Source of the DNA: Actinomycetota bacterium
Lineage (GTDB): Bacteria > Actinomycetota > Thermoleophilia > Gaiellales > Gaiellaceae
Direction: 5' to 3'
Assembly (NCBI GenBank): GCA_005885245.1
Contig: VAWR01000143.1
Location: 1 to 56,014 of the forward strand
DNA: 56,014 bases
Shown: piece after piece, positions 1-8,678 of the stretch
How positions within the stretch are numbered: position 1 is the stretch's first letter
Layout of the letters: each line of letters begins with the position of its first letter
Made by a program: the position numbers and the translations under genes
Notes under the pieces: model-generated
What the model was told of the DNA's origin: nothing
Database searches by the model: none
What the model saw: the letters and a program-made list of their open reading frames with translations, nothing else

Positions 1-479
1 GGCGAGCCGGCCCCGAGCGTCAGCTTGGCGAGCTGGAGACCGATTGCCGAGGCATATGCCGTGCCGACGAGCGCTCGCTCGAACCGTGACCTCAGGCGAC
101 CATCCGGAAACGCGAGGAAGACGTGGAGGAACAGAGCCGCCGGCACGATGTCGAAGATCGCTCCGAGCGTGAACAGGTGATTCTGGTGCTCGAACTGCAA
201 TGTCGAGAGGCCCATTGCGAACCCGCCCGCGATCATCAGGATCCCGAGGCGGCTCTCGGGCCGGCGGAACCAGGCGACGAGCCCGACCAGGATGTACGGA
301 ACGCTGATCCACTCGAGTAGTCCGAGCTGAACTTCGCTCACGTGGCTGACGCGCAGCGCGAGCGTCACGGAGTAAATCGGGGCAATCAAGCCCGCGGCCG
401 CAATCGCCACCACGAAAGTCCTTGGCGGCCCACGGGCGATCCGCAGTTGCGCAGTCGCTGCGAGCGCGGAAGCGGTCAT
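1..479 (-). CDS. Partial integral membrane protein, probably N-terminal sensor part of a histidine kinase
   Basis: This gene runs off the left edge, so only its first 159 codons are visible. The ATG at 477-479 follows a GAGAGGA ribosome-binding site. The translation begins MTASALAATAQLRIARG and has at least three or four hydrophobic stretches: one near residues 22-42, one near 56-70, one around 75-90, and one ending in the motif FPDGRLRSR near residue 130. A phrase like FPdGRLrsr directly after a membrane helix is common in the membrane input regions of actinobacterial NarL-type sensor histidine kinases, so a kinase is the best guess. The catalytic part lies outside the window, so a plain membrane protein cannot be excluded. 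It is divergent from the DUF1989 gene, with a 176-base shared upstream region. Confidence 0.75.
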   Translation of the reverse strand, partial: MTASALAATAQLRIARGPPRTFVVAIAAAGLIAPIYSVTLALRVSHVSEVQLGLLEWISVPYILVGLVAWFRRPESRLGILMIAGGFAMGLSTLQFEHQNHLFTLGAIFDIVPAALFLHVFLAFPDGRLRSRFERALVGTAYASAIGLQLAKLTLGAGS

Positions 480-482
480 TTC

Positions 483-630
483 TCACCGTCCTCTCGAGGG
501 CCGGTCGGGTCACTTAGAGACGGAACCTCTCAGCCGGGAGCGGCCACGCCTGCCGGGCGGACGAAAGGAGGCGTCTGGGGAACAGGATACTCCGCCTCGC
601 CCAGCAGCTGAGCTCTCGAGGGGACGGTCA
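483..630. promoter_or_regulatory. Divergent upstream region bounded by a 16-bp inverted repeat
   Basis: The region between the membrane-protein gene (start 479, minus) and the DUF1989 gene (start 656, plus) carries TCACCGTCCTCTCGAG at 483-498. At 615-630 the reverse complement matches it at 14 of 16 positions. Each arm lies just in front of one of the two divergent genes, so both transcripts would begin with a similar leader. A further inverted pair, ACGCCT and AGGCGT, lies between the arms. This could be a pair of regulator sites or simply similar ribosome-binding leaders. I see no known riboswitch here. Confidence 0.35.
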
Positions 631-655
631 CGCGAGCGCAGGCTCCGCGCCGCGT

Positions 656-1264
656 ATGATCGCGCCCATCGCGGCGATGGTCCACATCCCCGCGCGTGAG
701 GGACGCGCAGTGCGGATCGAGAGGGGCCGCCGTTTCCGCGTGATCGATGCGGAAGGCGGACAGGTCGCGGACACGTGGGCATTCGTCGCCGACGACCCCG
801 GCGAGCATCACAGCGCGCAGCACACGCGCGCATACGTCGACCGGCTGTTCCCGCGGCCCGGCGAGCAGTTCGTCACGAACCGCCGGCGGCCGATCCTCAC
901 GCTCGAGGAGGACAACACGGCCCGGCTCCACGACATGCTGATCGCCGCGTGTGACCCCGCGCGCTACGAGGGTCTCGGCGTCGACGGCTGGCACGCCTCG
1001 TGCGAGGAGAACCTGCACCAGGCGCTCGACGCACTCGGGGTGGAGCCGATTCCTCGCTTCGCTCCGCAGCCGATCAACTTGTTCATGAATACGCCCGCGC
1101 GTGCGGACGGGACGATCGAGTGGCTTCCGGCGGAGACGAACGCGGGCGACCACGTCGTCCTACGAGCCGAGCTGGACATCGTCGTCGCGGTGTCGGCGTG
1201 TCCCCAGGACATCGTGGCGATCAACAAACGCCGCCCGAGCCCGATCGAGATCGAACTCCTCTAG
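656..1264 (+). CDS. DUF1989 / urea carboxylase-associated family protein
   Basis: A 202-residue protein with the layout of the urea-carboxylase-associated (DUF1989) family. It opens with a small beta segment (RRFRVIDAEGGQVADTWAF), continues with SAQHTRAY and TNRRRPILTLEEDN, and has a central HDMLIAACD segment. The mid-to-C-terminal part has PINLFMNTP and the ending SACPQDIVAINKRRPSP is typical. These proteins are usually found beside urea carboxylase, allophanate hydrolase or guanidine genes; their exact biochemical role is not settled. Two starts are possible, ATG at 656 or at 677, neither with a strong ribosome-binding site; the longer form is given. The stop overlaps the stop of the convergent hyuB gene by 4 bases at a CTAG palindrome. 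The neighbouring hydantoinase pair suggests a job in degrading a nitrogen-rich compound. Confidence 0.85.
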   Translation: MIAPIAAMVHIPAREGRAVRIERGRRFRVIDAEGGQVADTWAFVADDPGEHHSAQHTRAYVDRLFPRPGEQFVTNRRRPILTLEEDNTARLHDMLIAACDPARYEGLGVDGWHASCEENLHQALDALGVEPIPRFAPQPINLFMNTPARADGTIEWLPAETNAGDHVVLRAELDIVVAVSACPQDIVAINKRRPSPIEIELL

Positions 1265-2792
1265 GCCGCGCCACAGCCGCCGCCGCCCGCGGTCTCGACG
1301 ATCACGACGTCGTCGCGGCGGAGCTCGACCGAGCCCTTGCCGCGGATGGCGTTTCGCTCGCCGTCGCGCTCGAGCCAGACCGCGCTCGGCTGACCGTCGG
1401 CGCCGCCGTCCAGGCCCCAGGGGGCGATGCGGGCGCGCTCGACCATCGTCGTCAGTCGCGCTTCTTCGGCCAGCACGCGGTAGACACGCCGGAGGCCATC
1501 GCCCCCGCGGTGGCGGCCAGCGCCACCGCTGCCAACCCGCAGCTCATGCCGCTCGACGCGGAGCGGGTATTCCGTCTCGATCACCTCGGCCGGCGTGTTC
1601 ATCACATTGGACATGTGGATTCGAGTGGCCGCATCGCCGTCACGCTCGGTGCTTGCACCCGATCCGCCCGCATGCGTCTCGTAGAGCGAGTGATCGCCGA
1701 TCGAGAAAAGCGCAAGCCCGGACGAGCCCATGCCGCCCGCGACCACGCGCTCAGGCACCACCTGCGCGAAGGCGCGCAGGAGGGCATCGACGATCCGCTG
1801 AGAGGTTTCGTGGTTGCCGGCGACGAGTGGCGCCGCCGGCCCAGGGTCCAGCAGCGATCCCGGCTCCGTCAGGATCTCGAACGAACGCATCAGCCCGTCG
1901 TTCGAGGCAATCTCCGGGCCGAGCACGGCGCACATGACATAGGCCACAGCGGCCGCCGCAATGAACGGCGTCGTGTTCACCGGCCCACGGGCCGCCGGGT
2001 CTGACCCGCGGAAGTCGAAGACGGCGCGGTCACCGGCGACCGTCACCGCGACGCGGATCGTCACCGGCTCCTCGCCGACGCCGTCGTCGTCCAGCGCGTC
2101 CTCGCCCTCATACGTTCCGTCGGGTAGCTCGCTGAGCGCGCGCCGCACCCGCTGCTCCGACTCGTCCTGCATCCGCCGCCAGGCCCGGAGCACCGGTTCG
2201 AGCCCGTGGGCAGCGAACACCTCCTGCAGGCGCTTGTCGGCGATCGAGGTCGTGGCGGCCTGGGCCTGGATGTCTCCGCGGCGCTGCTCTGGGCCGCGCA
2301 CGTTCGCGAGCACGAGTCCCAGCGGCTCCTCGCAAGCCCCGTCAGCGGTGAAGAGTCGCGTCGGCGGGATTACGAGCCCTTCCTGGTAGATCTCGCGCGC
2401 GAAGGGGACGTAGCTGCCGGGAAGCGCGCCGCCGACGCGAAAGCCGCGAGGAAGCCGTCTATGAACACAGGGCGGACGGCCTTGACGTCCGGCAGGTGAT
2501 TGCCGCCGCAGGCCGGCAGGTTCGTGAAATAGACGTCGCCGGGCACCAGCCGCTCCGGCGGGACAGTCTCGAGCAACCGCCGCACCGTGAACGAGAGCAC
2601 GCCCAGGTGCATCGGGATGTCGTGGCCCTGCGCGACCGTCCGGCCCGCAGCGTCGGTGAGCGCGCAGGAAAGATCGCCGGCTTCGCGCAGGACCGGCGAA
2701 CGCGCCGTGCGCATCAGGTCGAACTTCATCTCCTCGGCGACGGCGAGCGTGGCCTGGCGGATCACCTCGAGCTGCGCTGGCCCGAGCGTCAC
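1261..2792 (-). pseudogene. hyuB: Hydantoinase B / N-methylhydantoinase B subunit, broken by an internal deletion and frameshift
   Basis: Two reading frames together give an otherwise complete HyuB-type subunit of about 510 residues. The N-terminal part starts at a GTG at 2790-2792, overlapping the hyuA stop by GTGA. It carries IRQATLAVAEEMKFDLMRTA, GHDIPMHLGVL and PACGGNHLPD. The C-terminal part, read in another frame from about 2436 down to the TAG at 1261, begins VGGALPGSYVPFAREIYQEG and continues through FDFRGSDPAARGPVNTT and GGSGAS. The switch lies at about 2434-2436. Relatives normally have a conserved stretch of the kind RAHxxDVGG at this point, and its first six residues are missing here. 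This suggests loss of about 20 bases, possibly between short CGTCG repeats. Either the gene is inactive or the assembly is wrong at this spot. An intact protein would pair with HyuA in ATP-dependent opening of hydantoin or oxoproline-type rings. Confidence 0.8.
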
Positions 2793-4777
2793 GCGCGCTC
2801 CAACCAGACGTTGCCGTCCTCGTCCGTCCGCGCGATTTGCCCCGGCCAGACCGCGACCGTGGAGAGCGCGTCGGCGAGCACGGCCGGCCCCTCGACCAGC
2901 TCGACCGCACCGCGCCGGAGCACCGGGCCGAAGACCGTCTCGCCGAGCTCGGCGTCCCCTTCTGCCGCGGGCGCCGAACGGGCCCAGGCCGTCCCCTCGT
3001 CGATCCAGACGCGCGCCCTCGTCGCCGTCACTTCGACCGGCTCGTCCGTCGCGTAGCCGAACTCGCTCCGATGGCGCTCCTGGAAGGCCGCGCTCAGCGT
3101 GTCCGGGGAGGTCGCGCCGTCGACGTTGACCTCGAGCGCGTCGTTCTGGCCCCGGTAGCGGAGCTCGAGAGAGCGGGCGACCCGGAGGGTGCCGTCGCCG
3201 TCTTCCAGCGCGGCCGTGGCCTCGCTGACGAGGTCCTCGAGCTCGTGCTCGACGCGCGGCCAGTGCGCCTCGTCCAGGGGAGCGAGGCACGTGCGGACGT
3301 CGTCGAAGGCGAGCTCCGAGAGGCAGCAGCCGATCGCGGAGAACGTGGAGGACGCCGCCGGCACGAGCACGCGCTCGATTCCGGCCGAGAGAGCGACCGC
3401 CCCGGCGTGCATCGGGCCGGCGCCGCCATATGCGACGAGCGTGCACGCGCGCAGGTCGTGCCCTCGGCGGACGGTGACAAGGCGGAGCGCGCGCTCGAGC
3501 TCGGCGTGGGTGACCTCGGCCGTCGCCAGCGCAGTCTCCTCCGCCGACAGTCCGAGCTGAGTGCCGAGCTGCGCACAGGCCTCGTGCGCAAGGTCCTGGT
3601 CGAGCTCGAGCCCGCCGCCGAGCCCGCCCGCGAGGCCGAGCACCACGTCCGCGTCGGTCACCGTCGCCTCGACGCCGCCGCGCCGGTACGCCGCCGGCCC
3701 AGGCACCGCTCCGGCCGAGCGCGGCCCGACGCGGAGCGCGCCGACGTCGTCCACCCACACAACCGAGCCGCCACCGGCGCCGATCGATTCGACTGCCACC
3801 GCCGGCAGCCGGACGACGTGGCCGCCGAGCCGACGGTCGCGCGCTGTCGCGGGGACGCCGTCGCGCAACAGGCACACGTCCGTGCTCGTCCCGCCCATGT
3901 CGAGCGACACCGCGCGGTCGAGGCCAAAGCGGCGGGCGAGCCGCGCCGTGGCCGCGACCCCGGCGGCCGGACCGGACATCACCGTCGCGAGCGGGAGCAA
4001 CCGTGCCCGCGCAACCGTCATCATCCCGCCGCCGGAATGGACGACGAACGCGGGCGCGCCGGGGAAGGAGCCGGCGATCGCCTCCTCCTGCGCGCGGAGG
4101 TAGCGGTCGATCACGGGCATCACCGCCGCGTTCAGCGCCGTCGTCGACGCACGCTCGAACTCGCGCCGCTCGCGCGAGACGCGGTGGGAGATCGAGAGCG
4201 CCGGACCGTCGCCGAGCGCCCTCGCCAGCCGCGCCTCGTGGCCAGGGTTCGCGTACGAGTGGAGGAGACAGACGGCCACCGCTTCGACTCCTGCGGCACG
4301 CACCTCTGCCGCCACGCGCTTCGCTTCCTCCTCGGTGAGCCGGAGCAGCGGCATCCCATCGGGCCCGATGCGCTCGGCCGCCTCGAAGCACAGGTCCCGC
4401 GGGACCGGCGAGGGCACACGTGCGGGACGGGCCAGGTCGTACAGGTCGTCCCGCGCCTGTCGTCCGATCTCGAGCACGTCGGCGAACCCTTCGGTGGTCA
4501 CGAGCGCCGTCCGGGCGAGCTTCTGCTCGAGCACCGCGTTTGTGACCCAGGTCGTGCCGGCGACCACCGTGGGCCTCTTCGAGACGAGGCCTCGCGCCTG
4601 CGCCAGACCCTCGCCGAGCCCCGCGTCGGTCGGGACTTTTAGTGCCTGCGCGACACCGCCCTCGAGCACCACGACATCGGTGAAGGTGCCGCCGGCGTCG
4701 AGGCCGACGCGGGCTTCCTGTCCCGTTTTCACGGAGCGAAAGGAGTGTCCGCGTACGGGAACACGGTCGTATAGCAT
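2789..4777 (-). CDS. hyuA: Hydantoinase A / oxoprolinase family subunit
   Basis: A 662-residue member of the hydantoinase/oxoprolinase A family, close to the usual 650-690. The N-terminal actin-like ATP-binding motif is GLDAGGTFTDVVV, followed by GTTWVTNAVLEQ. The central SLDMGGTSTDVCLL and GAGGGSV motifs, and GGAGPMHAGAVA further on, are typical of the family. These enzymes couple ATP hydrolysis to opening of five-membered cyclic amides such as hydantoins and 5-oxoproline, with HyuB as partner. Here that partner gene is frameshifted. The given ATG has GAGG four bases upstream. A GTG at 4732, giving MKTGQEARVGLDAGG after start conversion, would match family N-termini better, so the first 15 residues are doubtful. 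The gene is divergent from the aldehyde dehydrogenase gene. Confidence 0.88.
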   Translation of the reverse strand: MLYDRVPVRGHSFRSVKTGQEARVGLDAGGTFTDVVVLEGGVAQALKVPTDAGLGEGLAQARGLVSKRPTVVAGTTWVTNAVLEQKLARTALVTTEGFADVLEIGRQARDDLYDLARPARVPSPVPRDLCFEAAERIGPDGMPLLRLTEEEAKRVAAEVRAAGVEAVAVCLLHSYANPGHEARLARALGDGPALSISHRVSRERREFERASTTALNAAVMPVIDRYLRAQEEAIAGSFPGAPAFVVHSGGGMMTVARARLLPLATVMSGPAAGVAATARLARRFGLDRAVSLDMGGTSTDVCLLRDGVPATARDRRLGGHVVRLPAVAVESIGAGGGSVVWVDDVGALRVGPRSAGAVPGPAAYRRGGVEATVTDADVVLGLAGGLGGGLELDQDLAHEACAQLGTQLGLSAEETALATAEVTHAELERALRLVTVRRGHDLRACTLVAYGGAGPMHAGAVALSAGIERVLVPAASSTFSAIGCCLSELAFDDVRTCLAPLDEAHWPRVEHELEDLVSEATAALEDGDGTLRVARSLELRYRGQNDALEVNVDGATSPDTLSAAFQERHRSEFGYATDEPVEVTATRARVWIDEGTAWARSAPAAEGDAELGETVFGPVLRRGAVELVEGPAVLADALSTVAVWPGQIARTDEDGNVWLERA

Positions 4778-4808
4778 CGCACCTCGTCAGTCGTCGACCG
4801 GAGGTTGC

Positions 4809-6245
4809 ATGGCGCAGGTCGAATCCACGGTGCCCGTGCAGGCGCTGACCGTGGGCGGCGAGACCCTGACGGGTGACGAGACCCGTGTCGTGCGTGCCCC
4901 CTGGGACGGCGCGGCGATCGCCGCGGTTCCGCTCGTCGGCGCGACGGAGACGAGGAGAGCTGTCGCGGCGGCGGCGCAGGCAATGCGCGAGCCGCTGCCC
5001 GCGCACGAGCGCGCGGAGATCCTCGACCGAGCCGCCGCCACGATCAGCGAGCGCCGCGAGGAGCTCGCACGGCTGCTCTCCCGCGAGATTGGCAAGCCGC
5101 TGAAGCAGGCCCTCGTCGAGGTCGACCGGTGCGTGCAGACACTGACGTTCTCCGCGATCGAGGCGCGCACGCTCGCCGGCCGCGGCATCCCGGTCGACGC
5201 GCATCCTGCGGGAACCGGAAGGCGCGGCTACACGATCCGCGTTCCGATCGGCGTCGTCGCCGCGATCACTCCCTTCAACTTCCCGCTCAACCTCGCAGCG
5301 CACAAGGTCGGCCCCGCGGTCGCGGCCGGCTGCGGCACGGTGCTCAAGCCGGCTGCAGTTGCTCCGCTCGCGGCGATCGAGCTCGTGCGAATCCTGCACG
5401 AGGCGGGGCTGCCGCCCGAGCTGCTGTCCGTCGTCACCGGTCCGGCGAGCGAGATCGGCGACGTGCTCGTCGCGGATGAGCGCGTGCGGATGATTACCTT
5501 CACCGGCTCCGCGGAGGTCGGGTGGGAACTTGCCGGGCGCGCGGCGAAGAAGCACGTCTCGCTCGAGCTTGGCAACTCGACGCCGCTGATCGTCTGCGCC
5601 GACGCCGACGTCGACGCGGCCGCCGAGGCGGCGGCGATCAGCGGGAACGGCTTCGCCGGCCAGTCCTGCATCTCCGTTCAACGGGTGCTCGTCGACGGGA
5701 GCGTCCACGACGATTTCGCCGAGCGCCTCGTCGCAGCGGTCGGACGGCTCAAGGTTGGCAACCCGGCAGGGGAGGACACCGACGTGGGGCCCCTGATCGA
5801 CGAAGACGCTCGCACGCGCGTCGGGGAGTGGGTCGACGAGGCGACCGATAAGGGCGCCGAGCGGCTCGTAGGGGGCACGTTCGACGGCGGTCACCTCCGC
5901 CCGACAGTGCTCGACCGCGTGCCGACCGACGTGCGTGCCTGGGAGCGCGAGATCTTCGGGCCGGTGCTCGGGCTCCGCACGTTCGAGTCGCTCGACGAGG
6001 CGATCGGGTTGGCGAACAACACCGACTACGGCCTCCAGGCCGGCATCTTCACGCGGGATCTCGCGACCGCGATCGCGGCAAGCGAGCGGCTCGAGTTCGG
6101 GGGCGTCACGATCAACGAGGCACCCACCTTCCGCGTCGACCAGATGCCCTACGGCGGGACGAAAGAGTCCGGGAACACGCGCGAGGGTCCGCACTACACC
6201 GTGCGCGACATGACCGAGGAGCGCATGGTGGTGATCAAGCTCTGA
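4809..6245 (+). CDS. NAD(P)-dependent aldehyde dehydrogenase
   Basis: A 478-residue ALDH-superfamily enzyme oxidising an aldehyde to the acid. The start ATG at 4809 follows GGAGG at 4-6 bases' distance; a longer in-frame opening upstream is not needed. Motifs include the Rossmann segment TPFNFPLNLAAHKVGPA, TFTGSAEVG, the general-base glutamate in LELGNSTP near residue 256, and the catalytic cysteine in GFAGQSCIS near residue 287. GPLIDED, EIFGPVLG and NNTDYGLQAG follow in order. The usual ELGGNxP motif reads ELGNSTP here, a small departure. It probably forms one operon with the downstream IclR, SDR and Mo-hydroxylase genes (gap 11 bases). The substrate is unknown; an aldehyde produced by the aminotransferase encoded at 11424-13175 is one possibility. 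Confidence 0.92.
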   Translation: MAQVESTVPVQALTVGGETLTGDETRVVRAPWDGAAIAAVPLVGATETRRAVAAAAQAMREPLPAHERAEILDRAAATISERREELARLLSREIGKPLKQALVEVDRCVQTLTFSAIEARTLAGRGIPVDAHPAGTGRRGYTIRVPIGVVAAITPFNFPLNLAAHKVGPAVAAGCGTVLKPAAVAPLAAIELVRILHEAGLPPELLSVVTGPASEIGDVLVADERVRMITFTGSAEVGWELAGRAAKKHVSLELGNSTPLIVCADADVDAAAEAAAISGNGFAGQSCISVQRVLVDGSVHDDFAERLVAAVGRLKVGNPAGEDTDVGPLIDEDARTRVGEWVDEATDKGAERLVGGTFDGGHLRPTVLDRVPTDVRAWEREIFGPVLGLRTFESLDEAIGLANNTDYGLQAGIFTRDLATAIAASERLEFGGVTINEAPTFRVDQMPYGGTKESGNTREGPHYTVRDMTEERMVVIKL

Positions 6246-6256
6246 GCAACCCGCCG

Positions 6257-7048
6257 GTGCAGGACGGCGCACCGCCGCTCCAGGCCCTCGACCGCGCCTT
6301 TGCGGTCCTCGACCTGTTCGGCGCCGAGCGGCCGGAGTGGGGCACGAGCGAGGTCGCGCGTGCGGCGGGGCTGCCGGTGCCGACGGCGCACAGGATCCTC
6401 GCGGCGCTGACGGGCCGCAGGTACCTCGCGCGCGACGAGCGGACGAGGCGCTTCCGCCTCGGGCCGGCCGCGCTGGACCTCGGCGACCGCGCCCGCGCGG
6501 TGCTCGATCTGCGCCAGGCCGCGCTTCCGGTGCTGCGCCGGCTGGCGCGCGAAACGGACGAGACGGCGCTCCTCACCGTCCCGAACGGCGAGCGCGACCG
6601 TTCGGTCTGCCTCGAGCGTGTGGAGAGCTCGCAACCGCTGCGGCTCTCCGTCGAGCCGGGCCGCCGCCTTCCCCTGCACGCGGGCGCGTCGCAGAAAGCG
6701 CTGCTTGCCTTCCTCGGCGAGGAGGAGATCGGGCGCGTGGCGGCTGGCTCGCTCGAGCGGCTCTGCCGCGCCACGATCACGGATGCGGAGCCGCTGCGCG
6801 CGAACCTCGCCGAGGTCCGGGCGCGCGGCTGGGCGATCTCGTTCGAGGAGACGAACGTCGGCGTCTGGGGCGTCGCGGTGCCGCTGCTGGACGAGCACGG
6901 CGTGGCCGTCGCCGCGCTCGGGCTCGCCGGGCCGAGTGCGCGGCTCTCGCCGGAGGAGGTGGTCGACCACCTCGAGCGCCTGCGCGACGCCGCCCTCGAG
7001 CTGGCGATGCCGCTCGGGCTCGACGTTCCGGAGCTCGTATGGCCGTGA
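6257..7048 (+). CDS. IclR-family transcriptional regulator
   Basis: A 263-residue IclR-type repressor/activator. The N-terminal winged helix covers about residues 8-70 (LQALDRAFAVLDLF, then SEVARAAGLPVPTAHRIL as the recognition region). The C-terminal effector-binding GAF-like domain has LPLHAGASQKALLAFL, ARGWAISFEETNVGVWGVAV and a closing AALGLAGPSARL. GTG at 6257 begins 11 bases after the aldehyde dehydrogenase stop. The last ten bases overlap the SDR gene. IclR proteins commonly control the catabolic operon they sit in, binding a pathway intermediate. Its position inside the operon suggests autoregulation of the oxidative cluster, but no operator was identified. Confidence 0.9.
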   Translation: MQDGAPPLQALDRAFAVLDLFGAERPEWGTSEVARAAGLPVPTAHRILAALTGRRYLARDERTRRFRLGPAALDLGDRARAVLDLRQAALPVLRRLARETDETALLTVPNGERDRSVCLERVESSQPLRLSVEPGRRLPLHAGASQKALLAFLGEEEIGRVAAGSLERLCRATITDAEPLRANLAEVRARGWAISFEETNVGVWGVAVPLLDEHGVAVAALGLAGPSARLSPEEVVDHLERLRDAALELAMPLGLDVPELVWP

Positions 7049-7866
7049 AGCACGAGCGCGCCTGGGGGGCGTACGTGGATCCGCCGCTGCGCGACAAGGT
7101 CGCGGTCGTGACCGGCGCGGCGAAGGGCCTCGGCGGCGCGATCACCGACGTGCTCGCGTGTGACGGCGCGCACCTCGTACTGGCCGGTCGCGATCGGGAG
7201 GCGCTCGAAAGCCACGCCGTGCGGCTCGACGATGAGTACCCCGAGAGAGAATCCCTCGTCGCAATCTGCGACGTGACGAAGGAGAACGACGTCCGCGCCA
7301 TGATCGGCGCCACCGTCGAGCGTTTCGGCGGGCTCGACGTCCTCGTCAACACCGCCGGTGTGATCGGCCCGATCGAGACGCCGGCACAGGACGTGTCCGC
7401 GGAGGACTTCCGCCGCGTCCTTGACGTCAACGTCGTCGGGACGTTCCTTCCCTGCAAGTTCGCGATCCCGCATCTGATCGAGCGCGGCGGCGGGCGGATC
7501 GTGAACATCGCCGGCACATCCGGCCTCCGCGGTTACCGCAACCGCGTCTCCTATTCGTCGTCGAAGTGGGCGGTGCGTGGGCTCACCCGCACGCTCGCGC
7601 TCGAGCTCGGCCCGCATGGCATCACGGTGAACGCGATCTGTCCGAACGTCACCCACGGCGAGCGCATGACCAAGATCGTGAACGAGAAGGCTCGCCGCCT
7701 CGGGGTCACACCCGAGAACGTCTTCGCCGACTTCGCCGGGCAGACCGCGCTCGGCCGCTTCATCGAGGACTCCGACGTCGCGCACGCCGTCCGCTTCCTG
7801 GTCTCGGAGGGCGCGCGGAACGTGACCGGGCACGACATTGTCGTCGACGCCGGGTGGGACGTGTGA
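7039..7866 (+). CDS. Short-chain dehydrogenase/reductase (SDR)
   Basis: A classical SDR of 275 residues. It has the cofactor motif VTGAAKGLGGAI (TGxxxGxG), the NTAG motif (LVNTAGVIGP), and the catalytic set: Ser in NIAGTSG, YSSSK with Tyr and Lys, and an Asn in the DVNVVGTF segment. The ending VTGHDIVVDAGWDV is typical. The ATG at 7039 has GGAG about seven bases upstream and lies inside the end of the IclR gene, so translation is probably coupled. Its stop overlaps the GTG of the next gene (GTGA). The nearest general type is a 3-oxoacyl-ACP-reductase-like or mycofactocin-associated alcohol dehydrogenase; the actual substrate is unknown. A step on an alcohol or ketone in the same pathway is likely. 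Confidence 0.9.
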   Translation: MAVKHERAWGAYVDPPLRDKVAVVTGAAKGLGGAITDVLACDGAHLVLAGRDREALESHAVRLDDEYPERESLVAICDVTKENDVRAMIGATVERFGGLDVLVNTAGVIGPIETPAQDVSAEDFRRVLDVNVVGTFLPCKFAIPHLIERGGGRIVNIAGTSGLRGYRNRVSYSSSKWAVRGLTRTLALELGPHGITVNAICPNVTHGERMTKIVNEKARRLGVTPENVFADFAGQTALGRFIEDSDVAHAVRFLVSEGARNVTGHDIVVDAGWDV

Positions 7867-8678
7867 TCCCGCGCCCGTTCGACTACGAGCGCCCCGGCTC
7901 GGTCGAGGAGGCCGTGGCCGTCCTGGCTGCGGCGGGCGGGCGCGACGCGAAGCTGATCGCGGGCGGTCAGAGCCTCGTGCCGATGCTCTCGCTCGGCCTC
8001 GCGCGGCCCGACGTGCTCGTCGACCTCTCCCGGGTCGAGCTGGACGGGATCGAAGCGCTCGGCGGCCGGGTGCGAGTCGGCGCGACGACGTGTCACCGGA
8101 CGCTCGAGCTCGATCCGGAGGTACGGAGCCTGCTGCCGCTCGCCGCCGAGGCCGCCCGCCACGTCGGCAACCCGCGTGTGCGGAACCGAGGCACCTTCGG
8201 CGGCTCGCTCGCCCACGCGGACCCTGCCGCGGAGCTGCCGGTCGTCGCGCTCGCGCACGGAGGCGAGATCGTCGCCCACGGGCCCGGTGGCGCGCGCCGG
8301 ATCCCGCTCGGGGAGTTCTTCCTCGGCTACCTGGAGACGGCACTGGCGCCGGACGAGGTACTCGTCGCCGCCGAGCTCGAGCGGCTGCCGGAAGGAAGCG
8401 GTGTCGGCTTCCACGAGGAGGCGCAGCGGGCGGACGACTTCGCGCTCGCGTGCGCCGCCGCGGTCGTGAAGCCCGACGGACGGGCCCGGGTCGTCGTCGG
8501 CGGCGTCGGTGACCGGCCGCTGCGCTTTGACGGGGCGCCCGGCGAGCTGGCGGCCGCGGTCGAGTCGGCGGTCGAGCCCGAGGAGGACGCGTTTGTCTCG
8601 GCTGCGTTCCGCCGCAGGCTGGCCGGCGTCTGTGCGCGCCGCGCTCTCGCGCAGGCACGAGAGGATGCGGCGGCGTGA
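7863..8678 (+). CDS. Molybdenum hydroxylase, FAD-binding medium subunit (CoxM/XdhB type)
   Basis: A 271-residue FAD subunit of the xanthine-dehydrogenase/CO-dehydrogenase family. The two FAD-contact motifs are visible: AGGQSLVPML near residues 37-46, and a second of the type GTFGGSLAHADPAAELP near residues 110-126. The N-terminus IPRPFDYERPGSVEEA is the usual opening. It passes electrons from the iron-sulphur subunit to FAD and on to the acceptor. The GTG start overlaps the SDR stop, and its own stop overlaps the start of the iron-sulphur subunit (GTGA in both cases). This makes a tight M-S-L order typical of these enzymes. Confidence 0.93.
   Translation: MIPRPFDYERPGSVEEAVAVLAAAGGRDAKLIAGGQSLVPMLSLGLARPDVLVDLSRVELDGIEALGGRVRVGATTCHRTLELDPEVRSLLPLAAEAARHVGNPRVRNRGTFGGSLAHADPAAELPVVALAHGGEIVAHGPGGARRIPLGEFFLGYLETALAPDEVLVAAELERLPEGSGVGFHEEAQRADDFALACAAAVVKPDGRARVVVGGVGDRPLRFDGAPGELAAAVESAVEPEEDAFVSAAFRRRLAGVCARRALAQAREDAAA

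Noticed and set aside
480-655. Guanidine or glycine riboswitch upstream of the DUF1989 gene
   Set aside because: DUF1989 genes can be linked to guanidine metabolism, but the conserved core sequences of these riboswitches are not present on either strand.
2370-6272. A 1300-codon open frame on the minus strand
   Set aside because: Most of it is an Arg/Ala/Gly-rich shadow of the ALDH and hyuA genes. Only its last 120 codons are real, being the N-terminal part of the frameshifted hyuB.
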